Source: Bacteroidales bacterium (lineage in GTDB: Bacteria; Bacteroidota; Bacteroidia; Bacteroidales; UBA932). Taken from it: a DNA stretch of 64,000 bases. Numbering within the stretch: position 1 is the stretch's first letter; each line of letters opens with the position of its first letter. Made by a program: the position numbers and the translations under genes. The stretch is taken from the NCBI GenBank assembly GCA_012522855.1, contig JAAYJQ010000015.1, positions 1 through 64,000 of the forward strand, read 5' to 3'. Positions 21,001-30,058 of this stretch are shown here, in pieces. The notes under the pieces are model-generated. The model did not search any database, was not told the origin of the DNA, and saw only the letters and a program-made list of their open reading frames with translations.

Positions 21001-21093
21001 GGATACGGTGATCCTGGCCTGTGACCATGCTGCCGCCCCAAAGGCGCACAGCAGTATGGCCGCGGCAAGGAAACGTTTGATAGTGTGCTTCAT
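18061..21093 (-). CDS. SusC/RagA-type TonB-linked importer
   Basis: The 1010-residue outer-membrane protein starts with a signal peptide (ending AAAWSQA) and a carboxypeptidase-like domain (VVSDEKNEPLVGVAVMIQGT, VTNLDGTYSFSV). It then has the SusC hallmark EESVVIGYGTTTRKNFTGSV, a plug with LSILKDATSLAAYGSQAANG and a barrel to ASITF. With the SusD lipoprotein it would import oligosaccharides released by the rhamnosidase. It heads a four-gene operon divergent from the hybrid sensor gene. On the minus strand TATTTTAG (complement of 21113-21120) is a one-mismatch -7 box. Confidence 0.95.
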   Translation of the reverse strand: MKHTIKRFLAAAILLCAFGAAAWSQARITVSGVVSDEKNEPLVGVAVMIQGTTTGTVTNLDGTYSFSVPSNSILEFSSVGYETLALAVNGKTLLNVVLREDNTLLEESVVIGYGTTTRKNFTGSVANVKMEDSPIMNTSKTSAFSLLDGVVTGVNFRKSGEAGASPSLLVRGQKSIAATSTSPLIVLNGVIFTGSLNDIDPNIIESMSILKDATSLAAYGSQAANGVIMVTTKTGSKGKPMLNFSSSVAFSRPNFRPDMRDGYQYIELMNARRMATDPLDWMPDLALERFRSDDQVDWYSLVTRTGVNQNYSVNVSGATDNISYFVSASYLNNKNFVVGDQFDRFTTNIRLSTKINEYVTIGFNHNQSYTRNDGVRPDYSAAVTCSPWNEPYLPDGRLRLYVDGVEYSTTNPIWNVYSGIDRENRRTSNVTGGEIDIKIPWIKGLSFKVTGSYTTNNTAIRNFVHETNYVNISLGEDGYTTKAQDAYLDKANGYINESKRTSWVLDNILTYTREIGNHYINASLVYTRDSQKVDGHNVTGTDFSAVGNTNLGFYGLNLAATQKFSSISYSLHNDVGYLARAIYSFKNTYHFNASVRRDGSSVFGADNKWGTFPAVGFAWTPTNENFMQSVKALDNLKLKISWGLNGNQSLSPYGTLSTLNVGKSGGIAAFFDNQVAWGQNVAALGNTSLGWESTESLNYGLEADLLKRRIHFELDSYISKTTNQIFTRNIPVMGSGITSQRATMGRVDNWGIEANLTTENIRSNDFSWRTTLSFTMNRNKLVELYGDGKDDITESLFLGKSLGSIYGYKWIGIVQETDTDYMAANGSKPGDAMYENIDGSNDGKITSADRTILGNGKDNFRMSMQNSLSYKRWLLYFLVNGTFGGRGYGLARNNMAYLTDEGYANRNTLDHPFWTAERPSNIYPSYNFSDNERFTALQSYGFVRLQEVNLSYNFNPAFLQKARISALKLYVSGSNLFFFAPHWVGSDPEVRSYSSAQLPRTVTFGASITF

Positions 21094-21270
21094 AAGGAAA
21101 TATGGTTTTTGACTAAAATAATAGTTTACTCTAGTAAGGAGGGGCGGAATAGTACCGTTTGGGGAGGAGATTATTCATTAATGGGATTCATTTTTTCAAA
21201 ACAGGGATTGAAAAGTACAATATTATGATATTCAATGATATGTATATAGGGGGAAAAGTCGTAATCTCCT

Positions 21271-21303
21271 TGTTTCGTGTTAAAACCATTATGATTATAT
21301 TTG
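21271..21303 (+). promoter_or_regulatory. Promoter of the hybrid two-component regulator
   Basis: TATATTTG at 21296-21303 matches the Bacteroidota -7 consensus TAnnTTTG exactly. A TGTTTC at 21271-21276 sits at the distance expected for the -33 element (19 bases between). Transcription would start near 21310, leaving a leader of about 20 bases before the TTG start at 21328. Confidence 0.65.
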
Positions 21304-21327
21304 TAAGGACTTGATCATACGCTTCCA

Positions 21328-24300
21328 TTGAGGATTTTCATACACATTTTGTTTGTTTCAGCGCTTGTGCTCGCTCAATTCAGAGCATATGCCCAGTCGC
21401 GGTATCTTGTCGATGCCACCCGGGATGAAACGATCACTTCAATGCAACGGGATGCTTTGGGAAAACTCTATTTCTCAACCTTGCGCGGCCTGTCCTCTTA
21501 CGACGGCAGGGACATCGACGAGATTGTCGTTGATGAGAATGTAAACGACTTCCTGGTCGAGGAGAACGGAGTGATATGGTTCTGCGGGCAGTATTACATA
21601 GGAAAAGTTTCTCTCGGCAGGCGTGTCGAGCGTTTCATTCAATCCTTCTATTCGATATCGAATATTGTATCGCTTCCGGGAGAGAGGTTGGCATTCGTCC
21701 ATGATGGCGGCATCTCCATTTTCGACAAGGAGAGTCTCCAAGTGACAAAGACATACAGCGAAGCCGTTTCCCGTCAATCGAATCTTGTATTCGACAGCTC
21801 GTCAAAGCTACTGTGGCTGGCTTCAGAGCGGAGTGTGAAATCATTTGATGACAAACTCAATCTTCGACGTTCTGTCGAAATTCCCGACAACAGCCGTATC
21901 AACGCAATCGTGCCCGCGAAAGCCGACAATTACCATGTCATTCTTGCGACATCGACAGGTTTGTATGCCTTGGACACGGACTGCTTGCCAAGGAATATCG
22001 GACAGGGATTGATCGGTTCGGCTCAAGTTTTTTTCGTCTCGAGCTCATCCTGGGACGGCTTCACTGTCGCGGCCGTTGAAGGCAAGGGCCTTTATAGGAT
22101 TTACGATGACCTCAGTATCGAGAAGATGCATGTTGATTTCAATGTGACATCGGAGACGGTGCTGGGATTCCTGATGGACAGACGCCATCTGTGGGTGTCA
22201 CCGGACAACTCCGGCGTTCATTTCATCCCTTTGGGGGATCATTCGAAGACGCGGAGTTTCAGCCTTATCGAGGAATTCTTCTCTCATAAGAAAATAGAAG
22301 GCATAGGGGAAGATTCCCGTCATGGCATGTGGTCGGTTGCGGGAGGAACGGTATACAGATTGGATCAGGAGTCAAAGTCAATCAGCAAGGTAGAGATCCC
22401 GCACATCGGGACGGATGGGTACATCAACAATATTTTCGTGACTTCGGACGACAGGCTATTGGCATTCACGTCCGGTACGATTCATGAGTTCGATATCAGC
22501 TTCGACCCCTCGAGCTCGGAAACCGTCAGCCTAGGCGAAAATGTTCGATCCGCATATCCGGCGGCCGTTTATTCCGCCAGGGAGCTTCCGGGAGGAGAGG
22601 TTGTCCTGCAGACCTTCAATGGCATTTACAGCCTGTCGAAGGAACTAGGCTTCCGACCCGTCGACAACAATTCATTTCCAAAATACAGCAATCCCCGGAA
22701 CAGGACGGTCGTTTATGCCGATACCGGCAAGCTTTCCTTTTTCGTTGACGGTCAGCGTATCATAGATTCCAAGATTCTCCCGGAGAACGAAGCCGTCAAT
22801 CTGGCTTTCGTGGATCATAAGAATGATGTCTGGTGTCTTACCGACAATTTCAAACTCTATAGGGTCAAACCGTTTGAAGGTGTTTATGATCGGTACGAAA
22901 TACCTCAATGGCAGTCCGGAGGTGATAGGGACGCCATCAATCCTCTTTTTCACAGCATCCAGGAGGATGATGGGGGCAACATCTGGATAGGGACTTCTTA
23001 TGGCCTTGTCAAGATAGAACCGGATGACTGCGGGAACTACAGTCTGTATAATACGGGAAGAAAGCATGACTACTACACGTCGTCTTTCAAGGATCTTGAC
23101 GGAAATCTTTATTTTGCCTACTCGAATGGCATATCCGTCTTCGACCCGTCATCGGAAGACAATCTTGTAAGCAATGCCGACATCCGCTTCGCGTTGCAGC
23201 TTCTACTTGTCAACAATGTCCCTCATAATGCTATTCTGCAGGCGCCTTGTGAGTTCCGTTACACCGACAACACGATGACATTCATCTGCTCGTATGTTGA
23301 TTATGACAATCTGCAGACACGATTCGCATGGAAGCTTGAGGGCTATGACGAAAACTGGAGCTACAATACGGAAAAATATGCCTCGTACCCCAATCTTCCG
23401 CATGGGAACTATACTTTCCATCTCAAGATGGAGGGCATGCCGGATTCGATGGCAAAGTCCTACTCGTTCGTAATCCGGAGAAAGCCCTGGACCAGTCCGA
23501 CTGCCATATCCTTCTATGCGCTGCTTGTTTTGGCAGCGACATTCTTTGTTCTCCGATACTATTGGAACCGAAAAAAAAGGCAGGAAAAGGAGCGTATGAT
23601 GGAGATGACACGTCAAGTGGACCGGATGAAATTGGATGTGTTCACCAACCTTTCCCACGAGTTCAGGACTCCGCTGACGCTTATCTCCGTACCTCTCAAG
23701 GATATGCTTTATGATAAGACTCTTTCCGGGGAGCCCCTGTCAAAACTCCGCATCATGCAGAGAAACGTCGAGAAACTGCAGAGGCTTACGGATCAACTGC
23801 TCGAATACGACAGGATCGACAGCGATTTCTCGAGACTTGACCTGAGAAGGAAGGATGTTGTGCGGGATCTCTCGGAAATCGCCGAGAACTTCCAATACAC
23901 GGCGTTGAAGAGCGGCTCGTCCATCACAGTGACGGCACCGGATTCGCTGGAGTTTGTGTATGATGAAATCAAGGTGGGCAGGATCATGTCCAATCTGCTG
24001 AGCAATGCCATCAAGTATTCTCCGGATGGTGGAGAGATAAACATTTCCGCATCCATCATATCGTCCGGCGAGGCGGAGCGGGTATATTGCAGGGCTTTCA
24101 ACGCAGACTGCCTCGAGATCATCGTTTCCGACCAAGGACAAGGCATCCCCGCAGGCAAACTGGAAAGCGTCTTCTCCAAATATTCCCGCGCGGATGAATC
24201 CGGGTACAGCGGGATTGACGGTTTCGGCATAGGGCTGCATTATACAAGACAGTTGGTACAGGCCCACGGAGGGAGTATGAAGGCGGAACAGAACCTGCCT

Positions 24301-25221
24301 GCCGGATCGGTGTTCCGTTTTGTGATGCCGGACAACCTCCAGGTTGCGGAGATTGCCGACTCCGTTGTCTTGAAGAACGCTTCGAGCGGGGAGCCGATAT
24401 CCATCGCCCCGTCGAACGACAAGGTCGAGTATATATCCGGGCTCAATATCCTTGTTGTCGAGGACAACGATGACATGAGGCAGTATATTATAGACATGCT
24501 TCGCTCCGGTAATAACGTAGCGGGCGCTTCTGACGGTCAGAAAGGTTTGGAGGCCGTAAAATCCCAGTACTTCGACATCGTGATCAGCGACGTAATGATG
24601 CCGGTGATGGACGGGTACGAGCTCTGCAGGGAAATACGTTCTGACACAGAACTCTGCGCCATGTCCATAGTCTTGCTTACCGCGAAAACCGACACGCAGT
24701 CCCAAGTCCTGGGACTGGATCTGGGCGCTGACGCATATATCAGCAAGCCATTCGACCCGATGTACTTCCGCGCTGTAGTGAATAGCATCGCCCGCAGACG
24801 TCTGGATCGCCAAGGAGCATATGTCAGGGCGACATCGGAGACGATCGCCGACATCCCGGAAGATATCATCCCGGACAATGCTTATGACAGGAATTTCATG
24901 AAAGACCTGTATGCGATACTCGACAAACATCTCATTCAGGAGGAAATCGACATCAATGCCATCGTCCAAGATATCGGGATGAGCCGTACAGGATTTTATA
25001 TGAAGGTCAAGGCGCTCACCGGGCGCAGCCCGCTCCAGCTTGTCAACGAATATCGCATGAGCAAAGCCGCGGATCTTTTGAAGTCCGGGAAGCATAGCAT
25101 AAAGGAGGTCGCGTTCATGGTAGGGTACCAGGAACGAAGAAGCTTTACCAGCAGGTTTAAGGCGACGTTCGGGCACACGCCGACCGAGTTTCTGAATCAA
25201 AGACTGAAATCTTCGGAGTAA
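21328..25221 (+). CDS. Hybrid two-component system sensor-regulator (HTCS)
   Basis: The 1297-residue protein combines sensing and gene control. After a signal peptide (ending AYAQS) comes a long periplasmic region of two-component-propeller repeats and a Y_Y_Y domain to about 720, then one membrane helix (about 725-746). The histidine kinase follows, with NLSHEFRTPL (His about 778), an ATPase part (NLLSNAIKYS, GFGIGLHYT), a receiver (VVEDNDDM, phospho-Asp in ISDVMMPVMDG about 1088, KPFD) and a C-terminal AraC-type DNA-binding domain (about 1190-1290). The start is a TTG just downstream of an exact -7 box. It should activate the adjacent susC operon on binding a rhamnose-containing oligosaccharide; the ligand is inference. 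Confidence 0.95.
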   Translation: MRIFIHILFVSALVLAQFRAYAQSRYLVDATRDETITSMQRDALGKLYFSTLRGLSSYDGRDIDEIVVDENVNDFLVEENGVIWFCGQYYIGKVSLGRRVERFIQSFYSISNIVSLPGERLAFVHDGGISIFDKESLQVTKTYSEAVSRQSNLVFDSSSKLLWLASERSVKSFDDKLNLRRSVEIPDNSRINAIVPAKADNYHVILATSTGLYALDTDCLPRNIGQGLIGSAQVFFVSSSSWDGFTVAAVEGKGLYRIYDDLSIEKMHVDFNVTSETVLGFLMDRRHLWVSPDNSGVHFIPLGDHSKTRSFSLIEEFFSHKKIEGIGEDSRHGMWSVAGGTVYRLDQESKSISKVEIPHIGTDGYINNIFVTSDDRLLAFTSGTIHEFDISFDPSSSETVSLGENVRSAYPAAVYSARELPGGEVVLQTFNGIYSLSKELGFRPVDNNSFPKYSNPRNRTVVYADTGKLSFFVDGQRIIDSKILPENEAVNLAFVDHKNDVWCLTDNFKLYRVKPFEGVYDRYEIPQWQSGGDRDAINPLFHSIQEDDGGNIWIGTSYGLVKIEPDDCGNYSLYNTGRKHDYYTSSFKDLDGNLYFAYSNGISVFDPSSEDNLVSNADIRFALQLLLVNNVPHNAILQAPCEFRYTDNTMTFICSYVDYDNLQTRFAWKLEGYDENWSYNTEKYASYPNLPHGNYTFHLKMEGMPDSMAKSYSFVIRRKPWTSPTAISFYALLVLAATFFVLRYYWNRKKRQEKERMMEMTRQVDRMKLDVFTNLSHEFRTPLTLISVPLKDMLYDKTLSGEPLSKLRIMQRNVEKLQRLTDQLLEYDRIDSDFSRLDLRRKDVVRDLSEIAENFQYTALKSGSSITVTAPDSLEFVYDEIKVGRIMSNLLSNAIKYSPDGGEINISASIISSGEAERVYCRAFNADCLEIIVSDQGQGIPAGKLESVFSKYSRADESGYSGIDGFGIGLHYTRQLVQAHGGSMKAEQNLPAGSVFRFVMPDNLQVAEIADSVVLKNASSGEPISIAPSNDKVEYISGLNILVVEDNDDMRQYIIDMLRSGNNVAGASDGQKGLEAVKSQYFDIVISDVMMPVMDGYELCREIRSDTELCAMSIVLLTAKTDTQSQVLGLDLGADAYISKPFDPMYFRAVVNSIARRRLDRQGAYVRATSETIADIPEDIIPDNAYDRNFMKDLYAILDKHLIQEEIDINAIVQDIGMSRTGFYMKVKALTGRSPLQLVNEYRMSKAADLLKSGKHSIKEVAFMVGYQERRSFTSRFKATFGHTPTEFLNQRLKSSE

Positions 25222-25228
25222 ATCTCGT

Positions 25229-25252
25229 GGCCAAGCGAGTTCTCCTCACCGT
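25229..25252 (+). repeat. Direct repeat left of copy C (duplicate of part of the ceramidase 3' coding end)
   Basis: These 24 bases recur with one mismatch at 25872-25895, inside the last codons of the ceramidase-like gene. The two copies are 643 bases apart in direct orientation and enclose repeat copy C. Similarity stops on both sides. Confidence 0.75.
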
Positions 25253-25291
25253 CGGTTCTATAGCAGCTCCGAGACCCTATTTCACTTGTCT

Positions 25292-25790
25292 GCTATCGCT
25301 CGCGGTTCCAGGCTCGAGTGCATGTTCGCATGGCAGGCGCAGGATTTCTACAAAGCACGGGCACACCAACCCCGTCTGCAGACAGCTGTAGGGCATATTC
25401 CCGTGGCAAATACCCCTTTAAAATGCCCATCTTGCCACAGCGATCGTGCCTGCAGGCCTCTACAAGGCATGACCTCGTGCCCGTGCTTCGCAAAAATCTT
25501 CCCCCTTTTGGGTGTCTCGTGCAACGAACTTGACGAGACCCCGTTACCCCGAGCGGAGAGGCCTGCCGGGAGCGGAAAGCGGCAGGCAGACCTCGAAAGC
25601 CCTGCTTCCGCGCATGCCTATCGCAACGACATCCATGGACCTTCCAGTAAGTTTCTATCAATAAGACACTTACAAAGGTTGTCATGGATGCCTATGTGTA
25701 AAAACAGCGCGCCATCCACAGAGGGCTCCACAAGTTCCTGATTGTGAGGCGCTTGTAAAAGTCGCCATGGATGCCTAAGAGAAATAACCC
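25292..25790 (+). repeat. Intergenic repeat, copy C
   Basis: It has the leader of copy A (from 25292), left module (25341-25512) and right module (25589-25790). The inner GTGGCAA/TTGCCAC pair is kept. Between the modules there are about 60 extra bases absent from A and B, centred on a perfect inverted repeat GCCTGCCG (25561-25568) and CGGCAGGC (25580-25587). Together with flanking bases it fills the 585-base gap between the hybrid regulator and the ceramidase-like gene. Confidence 0.85.
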
Positions 25791-25806
25791 CGTCAATGAC
25801 TTTGCG

Positions 25807-27387
25807 TCAATCGTTGTTCAACTCCTCCAACAGGAGGCGAAGCTCGTTGTACAGAAGGGGAGCTGTCTCCGGGCCAAGCGAGTTCTCCTCGCCGTAGCAA
25901 GGACTGTCGCGATAAATGTACGGCCTTTTCACGTCCCACTGGCTCTTTGGAATGATGTACCCGACCTCGTCATTGGCAAGGCCGATACCGAACCGAAAAT
26001 CTCCCAGCATCAGCTCCCTGAGCGGAGGTACTTCCAGCGGCTCGACCTCGAAATCACGACCCGGGAGCGCTTCAATCCCGCCGTTTAGAATTTCCGGGTA
26101 AAGTTCGCCGGGAAAGGTCAAGAAACCGGCAGGCCCGATGCTCCACGCAGCCGCTTCGGTACGCTTCCGCATCCATCCGCTCATGTCTCCCTTCATCAGT
26201 CCGATGAAAGCGGCAAGGCGGAACAACTTGTTTTTGATGGGCAATGTGAAGGTGCGGGCACGCAGGTTGATTCCTCCTTCCCGAACTTCCACCGGATTGT
26301 CTTTCATCGTCCGTAAAACAATCAGCCCCAAGGTATCCCCTTGCGCGCGAGCCTTGTCGAACGACGGCTCGACGTACACCGTGTCCCGAAACGGGTCTTT
26401 CACCTTCGACGAAGCGTGGGTAGTCATCAATCCCCCGACGGCCCCGTTCAGGTAGAGCGCCACCCCTCCCGCGCCCTTCCTGACCAAGCTGTCGCCACGA
26501 TAGACCCCCTTCTCCACCGCCTCTCTCAGGTAGTGGGGGAAATCGGAAGAGATGAGCAGGTTCTTGCCCCACAAGGTTTCAGGGTGGTTGGCCCACTGTA
26601 TCAACGTTCCGAGCGTCTCGGAAGTTTCCACGTCCACCACCTGCATCATCCGGAGTCCTTCATCATAGATGCGGGGTTCACGCGTATCGTCCAAGGTGAC
26701 GATTCCTTCCGTAAGGTTTTTAGAGAAGCGAAAGTAAGCGGGCCGTAACCGCGACACAGCCTCTACGACCGACTCCACCACTCGTTTCTTCACGTGCTCC
26801 TCCCACTCGGTGTTCACGCCGCTTTTTAAGGGTGATGCTCCCCAAAGACCCAACAGGTCCGGGGCAGCGTGGGTATGTGTGGAAGCGATTACCAGATAGG
26901 TGATCCCCGCTTCATCCGGCAGGCTTTCGCGGATATCCACCACCGTGGAATGAAACATGCCGATCACATCTACCGCTACCAACGCGAGCCGGGTCTTCCC
27001 GTCATCCAGCACCATCGTTCTCGCCCATAGGTCATCGTGGACACCTTGCGCGGCGACCCCGTTTCCGAATCCCGCGATCCAATAGGTGTCAAACGCGCCG
27101 TTACCGTTCAGATCCACGTACGTGTCACCCTTTTTCGGCTCGTAACGCGCGTTCCCGTCCACGTCGTTCCAAGGCTCCATGTACTCAGGGGTGATGGCAA
27201 CGGCGGCAAAACCGGCGCGCATCACCGAAGGTTTCTTGTTAACGATCGTCAGATCAACGTGGTAGCCCGGGTTTCGGTCTCGCAGGTTGTTGTACCCGAA
27301 GAGAAAAAGCAGGATTACGAGCATGACAAACAGCGCTCGAAGTGTTTTACGCAAAACAGTTTTGCGCTTATGATTGGAATGTGTCAT
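25807..27387 (-). CDS. Neutral/alkaline ceramidase-like hydrolase
   Basis: The 526-residue protein has an N-terminal membrane anchor (LFVMLVILLFLFGYNN). A domain then shows the neutral ceramidase pattern: RAGFAAVAITPE, a zinc-site context VHDDLWARTMVLDDG, and VIASTHTHAAPDLLG. Family members cleave the amide bond of ceramides or related N-acyl lipids; Bacteroidales make sphingolipids, so an own-membrane or host substrate is possible. An inserted Asp/Asn-rich stretch (DVDGNARYEP, YVDLNGNGAFDTYW) resembles a calcium-binding loop. It is a lone gene flanked by repeat copies C and D, which suggests a mobile neighbourhood. The exact substrate is not shown by the sequence. Confidence 0.75.
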   Translation of the reverse strand: MTHSNHKRKTVLRKTLRALFVMLVILLFLFGYNNLRDRNPGYHVDLTIVNKKPSVMRAGFAAVAITPEYMEPWNDVDGNARYEPKKGDTYVDLNGNGAFDTYWIAGFGNGVAAQGVHDDLWARTMVLDDGKTRLALVAVDVIGMFHSTVVDIRESLPDEAGITYLVIASTHTHAAPDLLGLWGASPLKSGVNTEWEEHVKKRVVESVVEAVSRLRPAYFRFSKNLTEGIVTLDDTREPRIYDEGLRMMQVVDVETSETLGTLIQWANHPETLWGKNLLISSDFPHYLREAVEKGVYRGDSLVRKGAGGVALYLNGAVGGLMTTHASSKVKDPFRDTVYVEPSFDKARAQGDTLGLIVLRTMKDNPVEVREGGINLRARTFTLPIKNKLFRLAAFIGLMKGDMSGWMRKRTEAAAWSIGPAGFLTFPGELYPEILNGGIEALPGRDFEVEPLEVPPLRELMLGDFRFGIGLANDEVGYIIPKSQWDVKRPYIYRDSPCYGEENSLGPETAPLLYNELRLLLEELNND

Positions 27388-27499
27388 TTAAAGGCAAAAG
27401 ATTTAGGGATTATCTCCCCTATTCATAGCGGATTTTCAATAACTATGCCACCTATTCTTTAGTTTTCCTTGATACGAGGACGCTTCCCCTGGTGGTTGA

Positions 27500-27665
27500 A
27501 GAGGCATCCACGGGCTTCTATGCAAATCCTTATCCATGAGGCACTTACAAAGGGCTTCATGGATGTCTATATGTAAAAATAGTGCGGCGTCCACGAGGGT
27601 CGCTATAAGTGCTTGGCTGTGAGGCGCTTACAAGGGTCCTCATGGATGCCTAAGAGGAAAAACCG
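27500..27665 (+). repeat. Intergenic repeat, copy D (right module only)
   Basis: It contains the GGCATCCACGGGCTT element, CACTTACAAAGGG and the two-fold CATGGATG(C/T)CTA motif found in the right modules of copies A-C, but no left module. It lies in the 342-base gap between the ceramidase-like gene and the 3' end of proA. The rest of the gap shows nothing recognisable. Confidence 0.75.
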
Positions 27666-27729
27666 AGCGGCGTCGAACTGGTCGGTCGAGCGGCGGAGTC
27701 CCGAAACGCAACAGCCCCGGAGTCTAGCC

Positions 27730-28980
27730 TCACGGCCGCATTTGGCCCCGGCCGTCGATCAGCCATTTGTACGTCGTGATTTCTCGGAGGCCCATCGGCC
27801 CGCGCGCCCCCAGTTTCTGGGTGCTGATTCCGATTTCGGCCCCGAGCCCGAACTGCGCCCCGTCCGTGAAACTCGTCGGCGCGTTCACGTAGACACAGGC
27901 CGCATCGACCTGCCGACGGAACCGATCCGCGACGGCAGGATCCTCCGTAACGATGCTCTCGCTGTGTCCGGAGCCATATTCATGAATATGCGCGAGCGCC
28001 TCGTCGAGGGAGGCTACGGTGCGGATGCCCATCTTGAAGGAGAGGAATTCCGTACCGAAGGTGTTCGGTCCCGCGGGATGCAGCAGGTCGGCGGGGTAGG
28101 CCCCGTCGAGGGCCGCAAGGGCCGCTTCGTCGACGAAGAGTTCCACCCGGTGGTCGAGCAGGGGGAGGCACAGCGCCTGAAGGTCCTTCAATCGGTCTTG
28201 GTGGATAAGCAGGCAATCCAGCGCGTTGCAGACCCCGGGACGGCGGGTTTTCGCGTTGTAGACGATCGCTTTGCCGATTTCGAGGTCGGCGTTTTTGTCG
28301 AAATAGGTGTTCACGACCCCGGCCCCGGTTTCGATTGTCGGGACCTTCGCATGCTCCCGGACAAAGTCGATCAGGCCGCGGCCTCCGCGGGGGATCACCA
28401 GATCCACCCATTCGCTCGCCGTGAGCAAGGCGTGCACGGCCTCGCGAGTGGCGGGAAGGAGGATGACGGCATCCGGGTTGACGTCGAAACGCTCCAAAAC
28501 ACCCCGGATCAGAGAGACGGCGTACTGATTGGAACGGTCCGCATCCCTGCCCCCTTTCAGCAGGCAGACGCTCCCGCTCTTGAAGCAGAGCGAAAACACG
28601 TCGAACGTAACGTTCGGGCGAGCTTCATACACCACTCCGACCACCCCGAACGGAACACTGATCTTCCGGACGCGCAATCCGTTGGGCATGGTCCGCTCTT
28701 CCAGGATCCGGTCCAGGGGAGTCGGCAGAGCGGCCACCTGCCGCATGTCGGCGGCGATTCCCTCCAAACGTTCCGGGCTGAGGGCCAGCCGGTCATAGAG
28801 CGGGTTCTGCGGATCCATCCGCGAAAGATCTTCCGCATTCGCGCGGAGCAGTTCCTCCTGGTGCGCGAGCGTGGCCCCCGCCACGGCATTGAGAATCTGA
28901 ACCCTGCGTTCGTCCCCAAGCGCGAGCAGGTCCTGCGCGGCTGCCTTCGCGCGCGTAAATATATTCTTGAAATCATCCAT
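27730..28980 (-). CDS. proA: Gamma-glutamyl phosphate reductase
   Basis: This 416-residue enzyme reduces gamma-glutamyl phosphate to glutamate semialdehyde with NADPH, the second step of proline synthesis. Visible motifs are [14 protein letters not shown], the glycine-rich [13 protein letters not shown] and the catalytic cysteine C251 in [15 protein letters not shown]. The C-terminal [20 protein letters not shown] is typical of the family. The ATG at 28980 overlaps the proB stop by 8 bases; the frame continues upstream, but only inside proB. It is the last gene of proC-proB-proA. Confidence 0.95.
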   Translation of the reverse strand: MDDFKNIFTRAKAAAQDLLALGDERRVQILNAVAGATLAHQEELLRANAEDLSRMDPQNPLYDRLALSPERLEGIAADMRQVAALPTPLDRILEERTMPNGLRVRKISVPFGVVGVVYEARPNVTFDVFSLCFKSGSVCLLKGGRDADRSNQYAVSLIRGVLERFDVNPDAVILLPATREAVHALLTASEWVDLVIPRGGRGLIDFVREHAKVPTIETGAGVVNTYFDKNADLEIGKAIVYNAKTRRPGVCNALDCLLIHQDRLKDLQALCLPLLDHRVELFVDEAALAALDGAYPADLLHPAGPNTFGTEFLSFKMGIRTVASLDEALAHIHEYGSGHSESIVTEDPAVADRFRRQVDAACVYVNAPTSFTDGAQFGLGAEIGISTQKLGARGPMGLREITTYKWLIDGRGQMRP

Positions 28981-30058
28981 CTTTTTTTCCCTCCATGAAT
29001 AGGTAGTTGTAGTGCACAAGCGGTTTTTGGTTGCGGGCGCCGAGCAATTTCCGGGCTTCGCCGCTGTTGTATCCCGATTTTCCCAGGGCGATCCGCACGC
29101 CATTTTCATCCTGGATCGGAATGATGTCCCCTTCCTCGAAGTCTCCGTCCACGGAGGTTACCCCGACCAGCAGGAGACTGACGGCATCCGGTCCGCGAAG
29201 GGCTTTCGCCGCATCCGCATTGATGCGAACGCCTCCTTTTGCGAATCCGCCGCTGTGGGCGATCCACTTCTTGATCCGCGAGACTCCTGCGGCGGGGAGA
29301 AAACGGGTATGGGGAATCTGCTCCGGCCGTTCGGCCAGCGCTGTCAGGATGTCGTCCCGGGTACCGTTCGCGATGATCACCTCGATCCCTTCCAGGGCCG
29401 CATTCCGAGCCGAGGAAAACTTGGAGCTCATGCCCCCTCTCCCCAGGCTGCTTTTCTCTTCTTGAATATACCGGGACAAGTCGGCGTCGACGGACACTTC
29501 GGGGATTACCCGGCTTTCGGGATCGGAAGGGGGGCCGTCGTAGATGCCGTCCACACTGCTGAGCAGAATCAGGGTTTCGGCATCCATCATCGAGGCGATC
29601 AGGGACGAGAGTTCGTCATTGTCGGTAAACATAAGTTCCGTCACGCTCACCGTGTCGTTCTCGTTGACGATCGGAAGCACGTCGCTCCGGAGCATGACCT
29701 CCATACAGTTCCGCTGGTTCAGGTATTCTCTCCGCGTGGAGAAACTTTCCTTCATGGTGAGCACCTGACCGATCCGGATGCCGTGGTCCCGAAACAACTG
29801 GTAGTAAAGATTGATCAGGCGGACTTGGCCGATGGCGGAGAAGAGCTGCCGCTGATCCACGCTGTCGAGTTTTTTCGAAACCTTCAGCATGCTCCGTCCG
29901 CAGGCGACAGCCCCGCTGGAAACCAGGATCACTTCCTTCCCCGACCGCCGGAGATCCGCGATCTGGTCCACCAGGGAGGACATCCGCGTGATGTCGATCG
30001 TGCCGTCTTTCCGCGTCAGCACTTTGCTCCCGACCTTGATGACTACCCGGTCGGTCAT
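28973..30058 (-). CDS. proB: Glutamate 5-kinase
   Basis: The 361-residue protein phosphorylates glutamate, the committed and normally proline-inhibited step. It has the amino-acid kinase start [30 protein letters not shown] and [14 protein letters not shown]-terminal PUA domain (about 270-361; [28 protein letters not shown]) matches the long form of the enzyme. It overlaps proC by 4 bases (ATGA) and proA by 8, so all three are translationally coupled. Confidence 0.95.
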   Translation of the reverse strand: MTDRVVIKVGSKVLTRKDGTIDITRMSSLVDQIADLRRSGKEVILVSSGAVACGRSMLKVSKKLDSVDQRQLFSAIGQVRLINLYYQLFRDHGIRIGQVLTMKESFSTRREYLNQRNCMEVMLRSDVLPIVNENDTVSVTELMFTDNDELSSLIASMMDAETLILLSSVDGIYDGPPSDPESRVIPEVSVDADLSRYIQEEKSSLGRGGMSSKFSSARNAALEGIEVIIANGTRDDILTALAERPEQIPHTRFLPAAGVSRIKKWIAHSGGFAKGGVRINADAAKALRGPDAVSLLLVGVTSVDGDFEEGDIIPIQDENGVRIALGKSGYNSGEARKLLGARNQKPLVHYNYLFMEGKKDG

